DNA from: JBCDLI01 sp038745535
Lineage (GTDB): Bacteria; Pseudomonadota; Alphaproteobacteria; Rhizobiales; Rhizobiaceae
Reading direction: 5' to 3'
NCBI GenBank assembly: GCA_038745535.1
Contig: JBCDLI010000011.1
Span: forward strand, 1 to 60,923
DNA length: 60,923 nucleotides
Shown here: positions 1-8,821 of the stretch, in pieces
How the letters are laid out: every line of letters starts with the position of its first letter
Position numbering within the stretch: the first letter of the stretch is position 1
The notes under the pieces: model-generated
Told to the model about the DNA's origin: nothing
Seen by the model: only the letters and a program-made list of their open reading frames with translations
Databases searched by the model: none
Made by a program: the position numbers and the translations under genes

Positions 1-3000
1 CGTGCGGCGATCTCTTGGAATGTCCGCTGACCCATCGTCGTATAAATGCGATTGGTGAACGCGCCTCGCTCACCGGCACGATAACGGTTCCATGCGTCTA
101 CGGCGGCCTCGGTAGAGACGGTGCTTCCGATTTCTTTCGCAAATGAACTGATCGAGGATGAAGACGCCAGAGTTGGTGTCGCCGCCGCCGGGGCAGGCCG
201 AGCTTCATCCTGGCTGGCAGCATTGAGCAGATCATTCAGCCAAGGCGAATTGGCACGGCTTGCCGATTGTTCAACGCGCGCTGCCGCGGCGGGTCGTGCA
301 GGTGGTGCGGGTCTTGTGGGTGCCATCGGTGCGGGCGCTTGGAAATCTCGCTGCGGCGCCTGCACGAGGATATCGCGATCTGGTCCGGCTGCCTCAGTAA
401 CGGCCGGACGGGATCCAGTCTTTTTTCCAGGTACCGACCCTCCGACATCAAATGCGCGGCCCGATTTTTCGACAATACCCGAGAGCTCTTTCAACGCATT
501 GATTTGTTCGCTTACAGCTCGACGCATCGCCTCGGTGGATTGACGGGTTTCGTCCGGCAAATCGAACACGCCACGGCGAATATCGTCACGCGCTTCGGCG
601 AGCTCTGTCCGTATCGAATTTGCAGCCTGTCGCATTTCCTGCGTTGCACCCTCGAAGCGGCTCAATGCGTCCTCAGTTGTTTGGCGTACAGTGTCGGCTA
701 GGCCAGTTGACGTTGAACTTGTCCGCGTTTCGATTGCTTGCATGGCGTCGGAAACCATTTGTTCAAACGCGCCCATGGTCGTGCGAATTTCATCGGACTT
801 TTGCAGCAGCCCGCGGGTGAGGGCATCAATCGCCTCGCTACGCTCAGACAGCGTTGCGTCCATCGTCGTCTGTGCACTGGAAAGAAGCGTTGCGGCTTGC
901 TCTAGCATTTTGCCGTGATCGTCGAACTTGGATGCAATGCCTGCAACGCTGCCAAGGGTCTCGTTTGCGGTTGTCGACAAGCGCGTGGAGTTGTCTTCCA
1001 AAATGCGTGCAGACGTTTCCAAGCGAGAGGCGATTGAACCGGTAGACTGCTCAACCTTTTCGCTGGTTTCCGCGAGGCGCGTTGTCACCGCGCCAGCTTC
1101 GCCGCTGAAACGATCTGTGAGCGTGCCGAGGCTTTGTGTAGCTGCGCCAAGGTCTTTCGATGCCATGTCGACCAATCCGCCCAGTCGCGCATTGGAGGCT
1201 GACAAACGGTCGAGAAGCTCATCGACCGATGATGACAGCGAGCCTTGGGCGGATGAAACCGCGCTGACCGTTTCCGCGGTGCGGTTGGCGAGCGCGTTCA
1301 CGAACTCGGTGTTTTGCGCCTGCAACTCGTCGTTTGCGGCCTTGATTGCATCGGTAAGCTGCGAAGCGACACTGTTGCCCTCTGTTGACAGCCGCTCAAC
1401 GAGAGGACGCGCGGTCTTGTCTAGTGTCTCGCTAATGGCATGGGCATTTTGCGATAACTGGCTTTCGTAGCGTTCGATGTCCGAGTTCAGACGTGCCTGA
1501 TAACCCTGCAGCAATTCTTGCATTTGGACAGTCATGCTTTCACCGGAACTGCTTGTAAGAGCTGCGATCCGCTGTGCTTCTGCCTCTAGTTCGGTGCGAG
1601 CTGCCTGTACCCGATCGGCCAATGTGCCTGCGACCAGCCCTGCGCTTTCTTCCAGTGTGCGGCGAACATTTGCGATGCCGGTCGTGAGAGCACGCTGCAT
1701 AGTCTCCGTGCGCTCGTCGATGACGCCGGTTTGCGATGCAAAGTTTCCGTCGATGGCTTCGGTGCTGCGGTTCAAGGCAGCTACTGTTTCGCTTGTGCGT
1801 GCTTCCACAGTATCGGTGATCGATTGCGCGCGCTCGGCAAGTGCCTGCGACAGGGCGGATGTCTTTTCTTCGACTGACGCTGTCTGGCTTGCAAGGATGT
1901 CAGCGAGTTGGGTTGTTGCGCCTTCCACGGCACCGAAGATTTTCCGGGTGCGTTCTTCGAGTGCTTCAACCAGCTTTCCGCTCTCGCCTTCAATGCGTCT
2001 TGCCGCCTGTTCGGTACGGTCGGCGAATCCAGACACGCGGATTTCCATTTCGTCGGCAGTCTGCTTCGAAGTGGCGGAGATACGTTGCGAGGCTCCCTCG
2101 GCAGATTCAGTGATGCGGGAGGCAAGACTTTGCGCCTGTTGTTCGACGGCGCTGCTCGCAGCCTCCGTCGCACTTTTGAGTGCGTCGACAGCAGCCGTAC
2201 CGGAACTAGTCAAACGCTCGGCAAGGCCATCCGTTGAAGCGGCGATTTGTTCGGCAGAAGCCTTCGACGACGTAGCGATCCGCTCCGAGGCCGCGCTGGA
2301 CGAGATATCAATGCGGCTGGCGAGGTCATCAACCTGTTGCCAAATCTCGTTGCCCTTGGCTTCCGTAGCGGCGGCAATACGGGATGCCGCAAACGTAGCT
2401 GCCTCATCAAGTTTGCCAGCAATCTGAGCGGTTTGGCTCTCGATACTGGCGGTGGTCTCGTCGCCTGTAGACTTGATCTTGTCAGCAGCCGACGACGCAG
2501 CGGCGTCCAGTTTAGCAGACATATCGGCAGTTTGGGCACTGATGCGATTGCTGGTGCTGTTTCCCGTAGATGTTACCTGATCGGCGGCAGACGCAGCAGC
2601 GGCAGCAAGCTTTTCCGATATCTCTGTTGTTTGAGCTTCAAGCCGTCCACTCGTGCTTTGGCCAGCAGAATTGATCTGATGGGCAGCAGATGCAGCGGCT
2701 GCTGCGAGCTTGTTGGAAATCTCCGCGGTCTGCGCGTCAATACGCTGGCCGGTCGTGTCTCCGGTGATCTTGATCTGGTCGGTGGCAGACGCAGCAGCGG
2801 CAGCAAGCTTCTCCGATATGTCAGTTGTTTGAGCGCGGATACGCTCGCCGGTCGTGTCTCCGGTGATCTTGATTTGATCGGCGGCAGAAGCAGCAGCGGC
2901 AGCGAGTTTGCTGGATAGAGCTGCCGTCTGCGTGTCTGCTTTCTCGCTCGTGCTTGCGCTCATCGCGCCAAGTTTTTCCGCAGCGGCACTTGCGGTTGCC

Positions 3001-4697
3001 TCAATACGTTCAGCGAACTCCAACGCTTGTTTTTCGAGCGTCGAACGCTGCTCTTCAATCGCGCCCAGACCACGCTGGTTTGCGTGTGCAACGGCGCCGA
3101 ACACGGCTTGCGTCTTCTCGTCGGCGCGAGCCAAAAATGCATTGCCGCGTGCCGACAGTTCGTCAATCGAGGTTGCCATCCGCTCTGCGACGGCTTTTGC
3201 CGCATCATCGAGTTTCGACGCAATAGTGCCGGTTTGTTCGGCCACCGATGTCTCGAGCGCCGAAACAATTGCTTTTTGACGTTCATCAATCGTTGCGTTG
3301 GATTTTGCGGCTGCGTCATCAATCGCTGCGCGGCCTTGATCGACACTTGAGGCCAGTTCTTTGGTGCGGGCAACAAGTGTTTCGTTGAGTGCACGGGTGC
3401 GTTGGTCAAGCGCTTCGGAAACGCGGTTTGTGCCCTCTTGGATCGCAACAACGCGTCCATCAAGCTCACTGGTTAGTACGGCGCTTTTTTCGCTCAACAC
3501 GCTTTGCAAGTCGGTCAATCGTTCACCAAGATCGGTGTTCAGCGATGCGGTGGACGCAGATAGCTTAGCGGTGAGATCAGACGTCCGTGCGTCAAGTGTT
3601 TCACCAAGTGCCGTAGATGAACTCTCAATGGACGCAGCGAGTTGTTTTAATTTTGCGTCCAGATTTTCACTCGCCTGCGATGACGTCTCATTCATGCGAG
3701 ACACAACGCTTTCTCCACTTTCGGAGACGGCCAACCTCAGATCTTCTGAAGCCTGCGCCACGCGTGCACGAACGGTCTCAGTGGTGGCAGAGAGGTCTTC
3801 TTGAAGTTGTTCTTGCGCACTGGAAATCGACGCACGAAGCCGTTCCGCGTGGGTCAGAATACCCTCGCGCTCGGACCCCAACTCGGTGAGCAGCGAGCGC
3901 ACACGCACTTCGTTTTCGCTATACGCCCGTTCCAGTTCGCTTACCTCGGTCTGCATAAGTGCTTCGAGTTCGCTTGCTTTTGAAACGGTCCGGGAGATGC
4001 TGTCGCCCATCGCTGACACTTCCCGGCGCACCGCTTGGCCAACGGTGGTGATTGCATCAGTCGATAAGTTTTCGGGTGCAGCGAGGCGGAAGGCGATCTC
4101 GCTCATGGATTTCGCGGTAATACGCATTTCTTGCGACCGGCGAACCATCATCGCGCCAATGAAGAATAGAATAGTTGAGACAAATGCAGCCACGGCAATC
4201 GCCAGCGCTCCGGGCGCCTCACCGAGGGCCTGCAGCGTTCGTGTTTCCCATATGCTCGGTCCATAGACCGAGTGCACGACAACCGCGCCTGCTCCAATGA
4301 CCAGTATTGAGAACAGTAGCGCGACCCAATAGGCGGTCATGGGCGCACGGGTATCTAACCGAGCAAGAAGCGCGTTGTATTCACGTTGAGCGTCGTTTTC
4401 GTTTGCTGCCGGTCTTGGTGCGGTCGTTGCAGCGACGCCAGCGGCGCCCGCAGCAAGTGTCGCGCCGCCGGTGTCAGAAAGTGATGCGGCAGCCTCATCA
4501 ACTTGATTTTGAAAGTCGTCTAGCGATAACTCGTTATCGAGATCGACCTCTAGTTTTTCTGCCATCGTCGATGCAGACGCTGTATCTGCCTTTTCATCGA
4601 AGTCGATGTCCAATGCCAGATCACCATCGAAAGCATCTGCGAGAGCATTCTCGATCTCGCTGTCGATTTCGGTAGACGACTTCTTGGGGTCAGCCAT
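1..4697 (-). CDS. Giant coiled-coil membrane protein (partial, 3' end outside window)
   Basis: The frame from the ATG at 4697 stays open to the left edge, giving at least 1565 codons. An acidic N-terminal region of about 115 residues is followed by two membrane helices (about 118-140 and 159-182), then more than 1000 residues of Ala/Ser/Glu/Thr-rich predicted coiled coil. Roughly residues 590-740 contain 33-residue (99-nt) tandem units ending in runs such as KLAAAAASA. A Pro/Ala-rich linker leads to a globular end containing YRAGERGAFTNRIYTTMGQ. Rhizobial genomes have similar proteins annotated as kinesin-like or apolipoprotein-like; that naming reflects coiled-coil similarity, not motor function. 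A role in envelope organisation is only a guess. The N-terminus should be cytoplasmic. It is divergent from the Hpt-fol genes. Confidence 0.85.
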   Translation of the reverse strand, partial: MADPKKSSTEIDSEIENALADAFDGDLALDIDFDEKADTASASTMAEKLEVDLDNELSLDDFQNQVDEAAASLSDTGGATLAAGAAGVAATTAPRPAANENDAQREYNALLARLDTRAPMTAYWVALLFSILVIGAGAVVVHSVYGPSIWETRTLQALGEAPGALAIAVAAFVSTILFFIGAMMVRRSQEMRITAKSMSEIAFRLAAPENLSTDAITTVGQAVRREVSAMGDSISRTVSKASELEALMQTEVSELERAYSENEVRVRSLLTELGSEREGILTHAERLRASISSAQEQLQEDLSATTETVRARVAQASEDLRLAVSESGESVVSRMNETSSQASENLDAKLKQLAASIESSSTALGETLDARTSDLTAKLSASTASLNTDLGERLTDLQSVLSEKSAVLTSELDGRVVAIQEGTNRVSEALDQRTRALNETLVARTKELASSVDQGRAAIDDAAAKSNATIDERQKAIVSALETSVAEQTGTIASKLDDAAKAVAERMATSIDELSARGNAFLARADEKTQAVFGAVAHANQRGLGAIEEQRSTLEKQALEFAERIEATASAAAEKLGAMSASTSEKADTQTAALSSKLAAAAASAADQIKITGDTTGERIRAQTTDISEKLAAAAASATDQIKITGDTTGQRIDAQTAEISNKLAAAAASAAHQINSAGQSTSGRLEAQTTEISEKLAAAAASAADQVTSTGNSTSNRISAQTADMSAKLDAAASSAADKIKSTGDETTASIESQTAQIAGKLDEAATFAASRIAAATEAKGNEIWQQVDDLASRIDISSSAASERIATSSKASAEQIAASTDGLAERLTSSGTAAVDALKSATEAASSAVEQQAQSLASRITESAEGASQRISATSKQTADEMEIRVSGFADRTEQAARRIEGESGKLVEALEERTRKIFGAVEGATTQLADILASQTASVEEKTSALSQALAERAQSITDTVEARTSETVAALNRSTEAIDGNFASQTGVIDERTETMQRALTTGIANVRRTLEESAGLVAGTLADRVQAARTELEAEAQRIAALTSSSGESMTVQMQELLQGYQARLNSDIERYESQLSQNAHAISETLDKTARPLVERLSTEGNSVASQLTDAIKAANDELQAQNTEFVNALANRTAETVSAVSSAQGSLSSSVDELLDRLSASNARLGGLVDMASKDLGAATQSLGTLTDRFSGEAGAVTTRLAETSEKVEQSTGSIASRLETSARILEDNSTRLSTTANETLGSVAGIASKFDDHGKMLEQAATLLSSAQTTMDATLSERSEAIDALTRGLLQKSDEIRTTMGAFEQMVSDAMQAIETRTSSTSTGLADTVRQTTEDALSRFEGATQEMRQAANSIRTELAEARDDIRRGVFDLPDETRQSTEAMRRAVSEQINALKELSGIVEKSGRAFDVGGSVPGKKTGSRPAVTEAAGPDRDILVQAPQRDFQAPAPMAPTRPAPPARPAAAARVEQSASRANSPWLNDLLNAASQDEARPAPAAATPTLASSSSISSFAKEIGSTVSTEAAVDAWNRYRAGERGAFTNRIYTTMGQRTFQEIAA

Positions 4698-4752
4698 TTG
4701 CTTGCCTAATCACTATATTAGCGCCGCATAAACCGTTGGCGTAAGGGCGCAT

Positions 4753-4789
4753 TTCACCAAAACGTATCGTAACGATACACCTTAGTGAA
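4753..4789. promoter_or_regulatory. Extended dyad-symmetric site in divergent promoter region
   Basis: A perfect 15-bp palindrome GTATCGTAACGATAC lies at 4764-4778. It is enclosed by TTCAC (4753-4757) and GTGAA (4785-4789), which share the same centre at 4771. Placement between the coiled-coil gene and the Hpt gene suggests an operator for one or both. No matching regulator is identified. Confidence 0.4.
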
Positions 4790-4957
4790 TGGAAGTGTGG
4801 GTCGAAACGCCTCCCAGAAAGTTTTAAAACTTGGTTAACGATCGGCGCGTTTTGTACGTGTCAGTGAGATTGGCGTTATCTAAAATTCAACCGAGGTGCT
4901 TTATCATTCCCGCACACGTTTCGAGTATGTTGAACGTTTTGATGCAGGGGAATGCAA

Positions 4958-5326
4958 ATGGGCCAAGCTCATCCAGTTTTTGACGCACCGGAGTGTCATG
5001 ATCTTTCCAAATACCGAGCGGCACCGGTCGATTTGGAGCATCTTTCTAGCCAAACAGGTGGAGACAAGCTTCTCGAAGAAGAGGTGCTTCAGCTTTTCGT
5101 GCGCCAAGCCCACATGCTCACGCGGGACATTCGCAGTTCACGCAATGCAGAGGCGCGCAAGCAGCTTGCTCACGCTTTGAACGGCGCTGCTCGGGCGATT
5201 GGCGCCCACGGCGTCGCCCATCTGGCGAAAATCGTTGAAGACGAGCCTTCCCAGAAAGGAAATGTCTCGCCGCTCATCGATCAGGTGTGCGAGACCTGCG
5301 ATTATATTTCTTCACTCACACGCTAA
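4958..5326 (+). CDS. Hpt-domain phosphotransfer-like protein
   Basis: A 122-residue protein carrying the Hpt core LAHALNGAARAIGA, where the His of AHALNG (about residue 72) is the expected phospho-acceptor. Hpt domains pass phosphate between receivers and kinases, so this is likely a cytoplasmic phosphorelay component. There is no kinase domain. I chose the second ATG because AGGGGA at 4946-4951 is 6 nt upstream; an ATG at 4952 would sit directly on that ribosome site. It lies upstream of folP, on the same strand. Partner proteins are unknown; CckA in this window is a hybrid kinase, but a link is not shown. Confidence 0.7.
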   Translation: MGQAHPVFDAPECHDLSKYRAAPVDLEHLSSQTGGDKLLEEEVLQLFVRQAHMLTRDIRSSRNAEARKQLAHALNGAARAIGAHGVAHLAKIVEDEPSQKGNVSPLIDQVCETCDYISSLTR

Positions 5327-5420
5327 TATCTTTTGGTCTTCGGTTAGGCACCAGCCAATTTGACAAGTTGGCAGGGTCATGTTTGCGGGGAGCTTCCAGC
5401 CCTGAGGCAGTCGAAGAACC

Positions 5421-6287
5421 ATGCAGAAGACACCGCTTAGACTGGCGCACGATCAAACTCTTGAAGACTCCGGCAGGGGCTTCCTCATGGGTGTGCTGAA
5501 CGTGACGCCTGACAGTTTTTCCGATGGCGGACGCTTCACGAACGTTGATACGGCGGTTACGCACGCGGCGGCGATGGCAAGCCAGGGCGCTGCCATTATC
5601 GACATTGGTGCCGAAAGTACGCGTCCCGGCGCGACGCCGATCTCTGGCGAGGAAGAACGCGCACGACTTTTGCCGGTTATCCGCGCTGTGGCGGAAAACC
5701 TGCCTGACGTCATCATTTCAGCAGACACGTATCGGGCAGAGACCGCTGTTGCCGCTGTCGAGGCAAGCGCGCACATTATTAATGACGTACAAGGGCTTCA
5801 GGGCGATACGGAGATGGCAAAGGTCGCAGCTGTCACCGGGGCTGGGCTCATGGTCATGCATACGAACCGCATCGCGGATCGGAAGGCCTTGCCCGACCCG
5901 ATTGAGGATCAGCGGGAATTCTTTCAACAGTCTCTGCAAATCGCGCGAGCAAATGGTGTCGCCGACGCTCAAATCATCCTCGATCCCGGTTTTGGATTCG
6001 GCAAGGACGCAGTGCACAATTTCACGCTTATGAAGCGAATGCACGAGCTGACGGGTGAGGGTGATCTGCGCCATCTCTGGTGGGGTGTCGGTACAAGCCG
6101 CAAGCGCATGATTGGACACGCCACGGGTCGTGAGACCGCCAAACGTGACGTGGGTACCGCAGCGACAACTGCTCTTTTACGCGCAAATGGGGTGAATATC
6201 TTTCGCGTTCACGAGGTTGAAATGAATGCGGACGCTTTGAATATCGCGGATGCAACACTTCGGCCCGAAAGCATGCGCGATGTATGA
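5421..6287 (+). CDS. folP: Dihydropteroate synthase
   Basis: FolP condenses 4-aminobenzoate with hydroxymethyl-dihydropterin diphosphate to dihydropteroate, the sulfonamide-sensitive step of folate synthesis. The 288-residue product has the pterin-binding signatures GVLNVTPDSFSDGG and IDIGAESTRPGA near the N-terminus and DPGFGFGKD and GTSRKR later, as expected of the TIM-barrel family. Length is normal. The stop overlaps the start of folB by 8 nt, indicating a translationally coupled operon. Confidence 0.97.
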   Translation: MQKTPLRLAHDQTLEDSGRGFLMGVLNVTPDSFSDGGRFTNVDTAVTHAAAMASQGAAIIDIGAESTRPGATPISGEEERARLLPVIRAVAENLPDVIISADTYRAETAVAAVEASAHIINDVQGLQGDTEMAKVAAVTGAGLMVMHTNRIADRKALPDPIEDQREFFQQSLQIARANGVADAQIILDPGFGFGKDAVHNFTLMKRMHELTGEGDLRHLWWGVGTSRKRMIGHATGRETAKRDVGTAATTALLRANGVNIFRVHEVEMNADALNIADATLRPESMRDV

Positions 6288-6639
6288 AATTCACCTGAAA
6301 AATTGTGCGTTTTTTGCGCGGCACGGTGTTTACGAGGAAGAGAATTTTCTTGGACAGAGATTTTATGTCGACGCGCGCCTTCGTGTTGATCCCGGCGATG
6401 CATTGGCAACTGATAGCATTGAGGGGACGGTCAATTACGGTGTCGCGTTTCGCGAGATTGAGAAAATTGTCACCGGCAAAAGGCGTTACCTGATCGAAGC
6501 GTTGGCTTATGAAATTGCGCTGGCGTTATGCGGCGAGTTTGAGCAGGTGAAATCGTGCGAGATTACTGTACGCAAACCGAATGCACCTGTGCCGGGCGTT
6601 TTGGACTATGTTGAAGTGAAAGTCTTTTATGAGCGCTGA
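6280..6639 (+). CDS. folB: Dihydroneopterin aldolase
   Basis: FolB converts dihydroneopterin to hydroxymethyl-dihydropterin and glycolaldehyde, one step before FolK. The 119-residue product begins MYEIHLKNCAFFARHGVYEE, the usual FolB opening with the catalytic-region HGV/E motif. It continues with VNYGVAFREIE and a late VRKPNAPVPG. An upstream ATG at 6250 would add ten unrelated residues inside folP, so I prefer 6280. It overlaps folK by 11 nt. Confidence 0.95.
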   Translation: MYEIHLKNCAFFARHGVYEEENFLGQRFYVDARLRVDPGDALATDSIEGTVNYGVAFREIEKIVTGKRRYLIEALAYEIALALCGEFEQVKSCEITVRKPNAPVPGVLDYVEVKVFYER

Positions 6640-7156
6640 TGATTGGAGGTCGGCTAGCATTGGTCTTGGCGGCAATGTTGGCGATGTGCGCAATGCCATG
6701 ATCGCAGCTCTGAGGGCGATTGACGCATCAGCCCACTGCATAGTCACTTCTGTCTCATCGATTTACGTCACCGAGCCTTGGGGGCTTCGCAATCAGCCCG
6801 ATTTCCTTAATGCATGTGCGCTCGTGAAAACGAGGCTGGAGCCAACGGCGTTTCTCGCGCTTCTGAAAGAGCAAGAGCAGGTTGCCGGGCGCACAAAAAC
6901 CGTGCGCTGGGGACCAAGGATCGTGGACCTCGATATCCTGACATTCGGTGGTCTCGACGTGCAAGGACCGGCTCTGACCATTCCTCATGCACGTATGCTG
7001 CAGCGTGCTTTCGTTCTTGTGCCGCTGGCCGAAATAGCGCCAGAAATGCGCGTCTCGGGAAAACGGGTTTCAGACTGGCTGTCCGACGTTGATACGACCG
7101 TGGTAACGCGGAGTGATCTTACGCTTGAATGGCAAGTTGAAAACTTAGCGGATTGA
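6629..7156 (+). CDS. folK: Hydroxymethyl-dihydropterin pyrophosphokinase
   Basis: FolK transfers pyrophosphate from ATP to hydroxymethyl-dihydropterin, making the substrate of FolP. The 175-residue product has the HPPK signatures GLGGNVGD, FLNACALVKT and RWGPRIVDLDIL (the R-W-G-P-R-x-x-D-L-D-I metal/ATP motif). It closes the folP-folB-folK run and ends convergently with, and slightly overlapping, the next minus-strand gene. Confidence 0.96.
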   Translation: MSADDWRSASIGLGGNVGDVRNAMIAALRAIDASAHCIVTSVSSIYVTEPWGLRNQPDFLNACALVKTRLEPTAFLALLKEQEQVAGRTKTVRWGPRIVDLDILTFGGLDVQGPALTIPHARMLQRAFVLVPLAEIAPEMRVSGKRVSDWLSDVDTTVVTRSDLTLEWQVENLAD

Positions 7157-7681
7157 ACCAACTGCCGTTCCGTCGATCCGAGAAAGCTTCATACCGACAA
7201 CGGGCACGAGTTCTTCACCCACGCGAACCGAGATCGTGACATTCATCTGATTCTCTGACGCCAGCCGCGCGAGCATCGCACCGTTTAGTTTTTTGCGCTT
7301 GATCGTGAATACGACGCGATCTGCGCTGACATTCCCGCCAATGACGTCGAGGCCTTCCCCATCTGCTCCATCGAGAAATGAACCGGAATAGCTGTTACTT
7401 TCGACTTTGACTTCGGCTTTCATCTCTTGAGAGAACATGCCGACACGACACGAACCATCGAGCGTCATACCCATCGCATTGCTGGGAGTGGTGCCTTCCA
7501 GATCGCAGACAAATCGTGTGCCTTTGTATTTGCCTGCAACGATTTCGCCCGGGCCTTTCCAGCGCCCGTCGATTTTGGAAAAGAACTTGGCGTCGGTCTT
7601 CTTCGGGGCCGCCAAACCCGGCGTGGCGGCTGCGCACATGGCGGCAAGGCCGACGATAAACAAACCAAAATATCGGGCCAT
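7145..7681 (-). CDS. Secreted hypothetical protein
   Basis: The 178-residue product starts with a clear Sec signal peptide (hydrophobic FGLFIVGLAAMCAA, likely cleavage after GLA). The mature part is rich in short beta-like strands: DGRWKGPGEI, a single-Cys pair (FVCDLEG and SCRVG), and a lipocalin-like alternating pattern. I do not recognise an enzymatic motif. Similar periplasmic proteins of unknown function occur in Rhizobiales. It could share the leftward transcript of the YcjX/YcjF genes, 54 nt downstream of ycjF. Confidence 0.75.
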   Translation of the reverse strand: MARYFGLFIVGLAAMCAAATPGLAAPKKTDAKFFSKIDGRWKGPGEIVAGKYKGTRFVCDLEGTTPSNAMGMTLDGSCRVGMFSQEMKAEVKVESNSYSGSFLDGADGEGLDVIGGNVSADRVVFTIKRKKLNGAMLARLASENQMNVTISVRVGEELVPVVGMKLSRIDGTAVGSIR

Positions 7682-7735
7682 CCGGATACGCTCACTTGGG
7701 ACAATGGGAACCCGAATATCGGTTTTATTGGTTAA

Positions 7736-8821
7736 TCAACTCTTCACGTCTTCCGTCGCGGGGTTGTGAAATTTTGCCAATACGTTGAGGAATTCAGTGA
7801 CGCGCGGTCTTTCCAACGCGTGAAACGGCGCAGGGCGGCAAACATCCATTGCCGATATGCCGATCCGAACGGTCATGATGCCGTTGATGACGCCTTCACC
7901 CAAACGTGTGGAGACTCGTGATGCTATGCCTTGGCCGAGTAACTGCTGAACAAGCGTGTCACCGACGGCGACTGTTCCCGTGACGGCGAGATGTCCAAGA
8001 ACGCTGCGCAGTAGTCGAAGCGTGCCAAAGCCGCCGGACCGTCCCCCGTAGTGCTCGCTAAGTACCCGGATCAGACGCACGTTTTCAAAAAGGACATACG
8101 CGATATCGACAAAAGCGCGTGGTGAAACTGCCGTCACCACAGAAACACGGCGGGCTGACTGCATGACAATGTCCCGTGCCTGATCATCGAGGCTGGAAAG
8201 CAATGCCTTTTCAGCGAGGATAATTCTGTCGGCACCGTCGATGACTTCACCACTTTGCTGACGCAACTTTTCGCGGCCCACCGCCGTCCTCGGATCCAAG
8301 ATATAGTGCTGTTCGAGCCTATTGGCGGCTTTTTTCAACGCTTTATCATCACCCGCTTCAATAGATGCGCGAATATCGCTGTGAAGGCTCGCAATGGATT
8401 TCAGCCGCATGATTGCAGTGATCTCGCGAATGATGACGATGAGAACCAGCAAAGCCAACAGCCCTATGAGCCCTAGCGCGCCCCAGCCAAGCAGAGGATT
8501 TCGCTCGAACAGAGTGATCACCAATTGTTCAAGCCAGAGCCCAAACGCGATTGAGAGGATGGTGAACAGAATTGAGACGATCCAGCCAAAGAGCCGAAAC
8601 CGCTTTTTCCGCGGCGGTACAATCAGCTCAACGTTTTCGTTTTGCACTTCTTCTTGGAACGGGTCGGTCTCCGGTTCGATCAGTGTCGCCGACGTGACCG
8701 GCTGCGCTTTCGGCTTTCGCGGATCGCTTTCTGCCTTGCGTTTTGATTGTCGCGCCAGAGCTTCATCGGTCTCGTGGAGTTTGAATGCGCGGGGTTTGCG
8801 CGGTTGCTTGTCGTCAGTCAT
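7736..8821 (-). CDS. YcjF-family (TIGR01620/UPF0283) inner-membrane protein
   Basis: A 361-residue protein with a charged, disordered N-terminus of about 85 residues, two membrane helices near 95-145 (LFGWIVSILFTILSIAFGLW and WGALGLIGLLALLVLIVI), and a long C-terminal domain with the amphipathic segment GGFGTLRLLRSVLGHLAVTG typical of the family. Its ATG overlaps the stop of the ycjX homologue (ATGA). The YcjX-YcjF pair is widespread and stress-linked in enterobacteria; its molecular job is unsettled. Confidence 0.88.
   Translation of the reverse strand: MTDDKQPRKPRAFKLHETDEALARQSKRKAESDPRKPKAQPVTSATLIEPETDPFQEEVQNENVELIVPPRKKRFRLFGWIVSILFTILSIAFGLWLEQLVITLFERNPLLGWGALGLIGLLALLVLIVIIREITAIMRLKSIASLHSDIRASIEAGDDKALKKAANRLEQHYILDPRTAVGREKLRQQSGEVIDGADRIILAEKALLSSLDDQARDIVMQSARRVSVVTAVSPRAFVDIAYVLFENVRLIRVLSEHYGGRSGGFGTLRLLRSVLGHLAVTGTVAVGDTLVQQLLGQGIASRVSTRLGEGVINGIMTVRIGISAMDVCRPAPFHALERPRVTEFLNVLAKFHNPATEDVKS

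Noticed and set aside
121..2918. Several long plus-strand open frames (for example 1534-2427 and 2247-2918)
   Set aside because: They are antisense shadows of the repetitive coiled-coil gene on the minus strand, whose frame is uninterrupted and has clear coiled-coil and membrane features.
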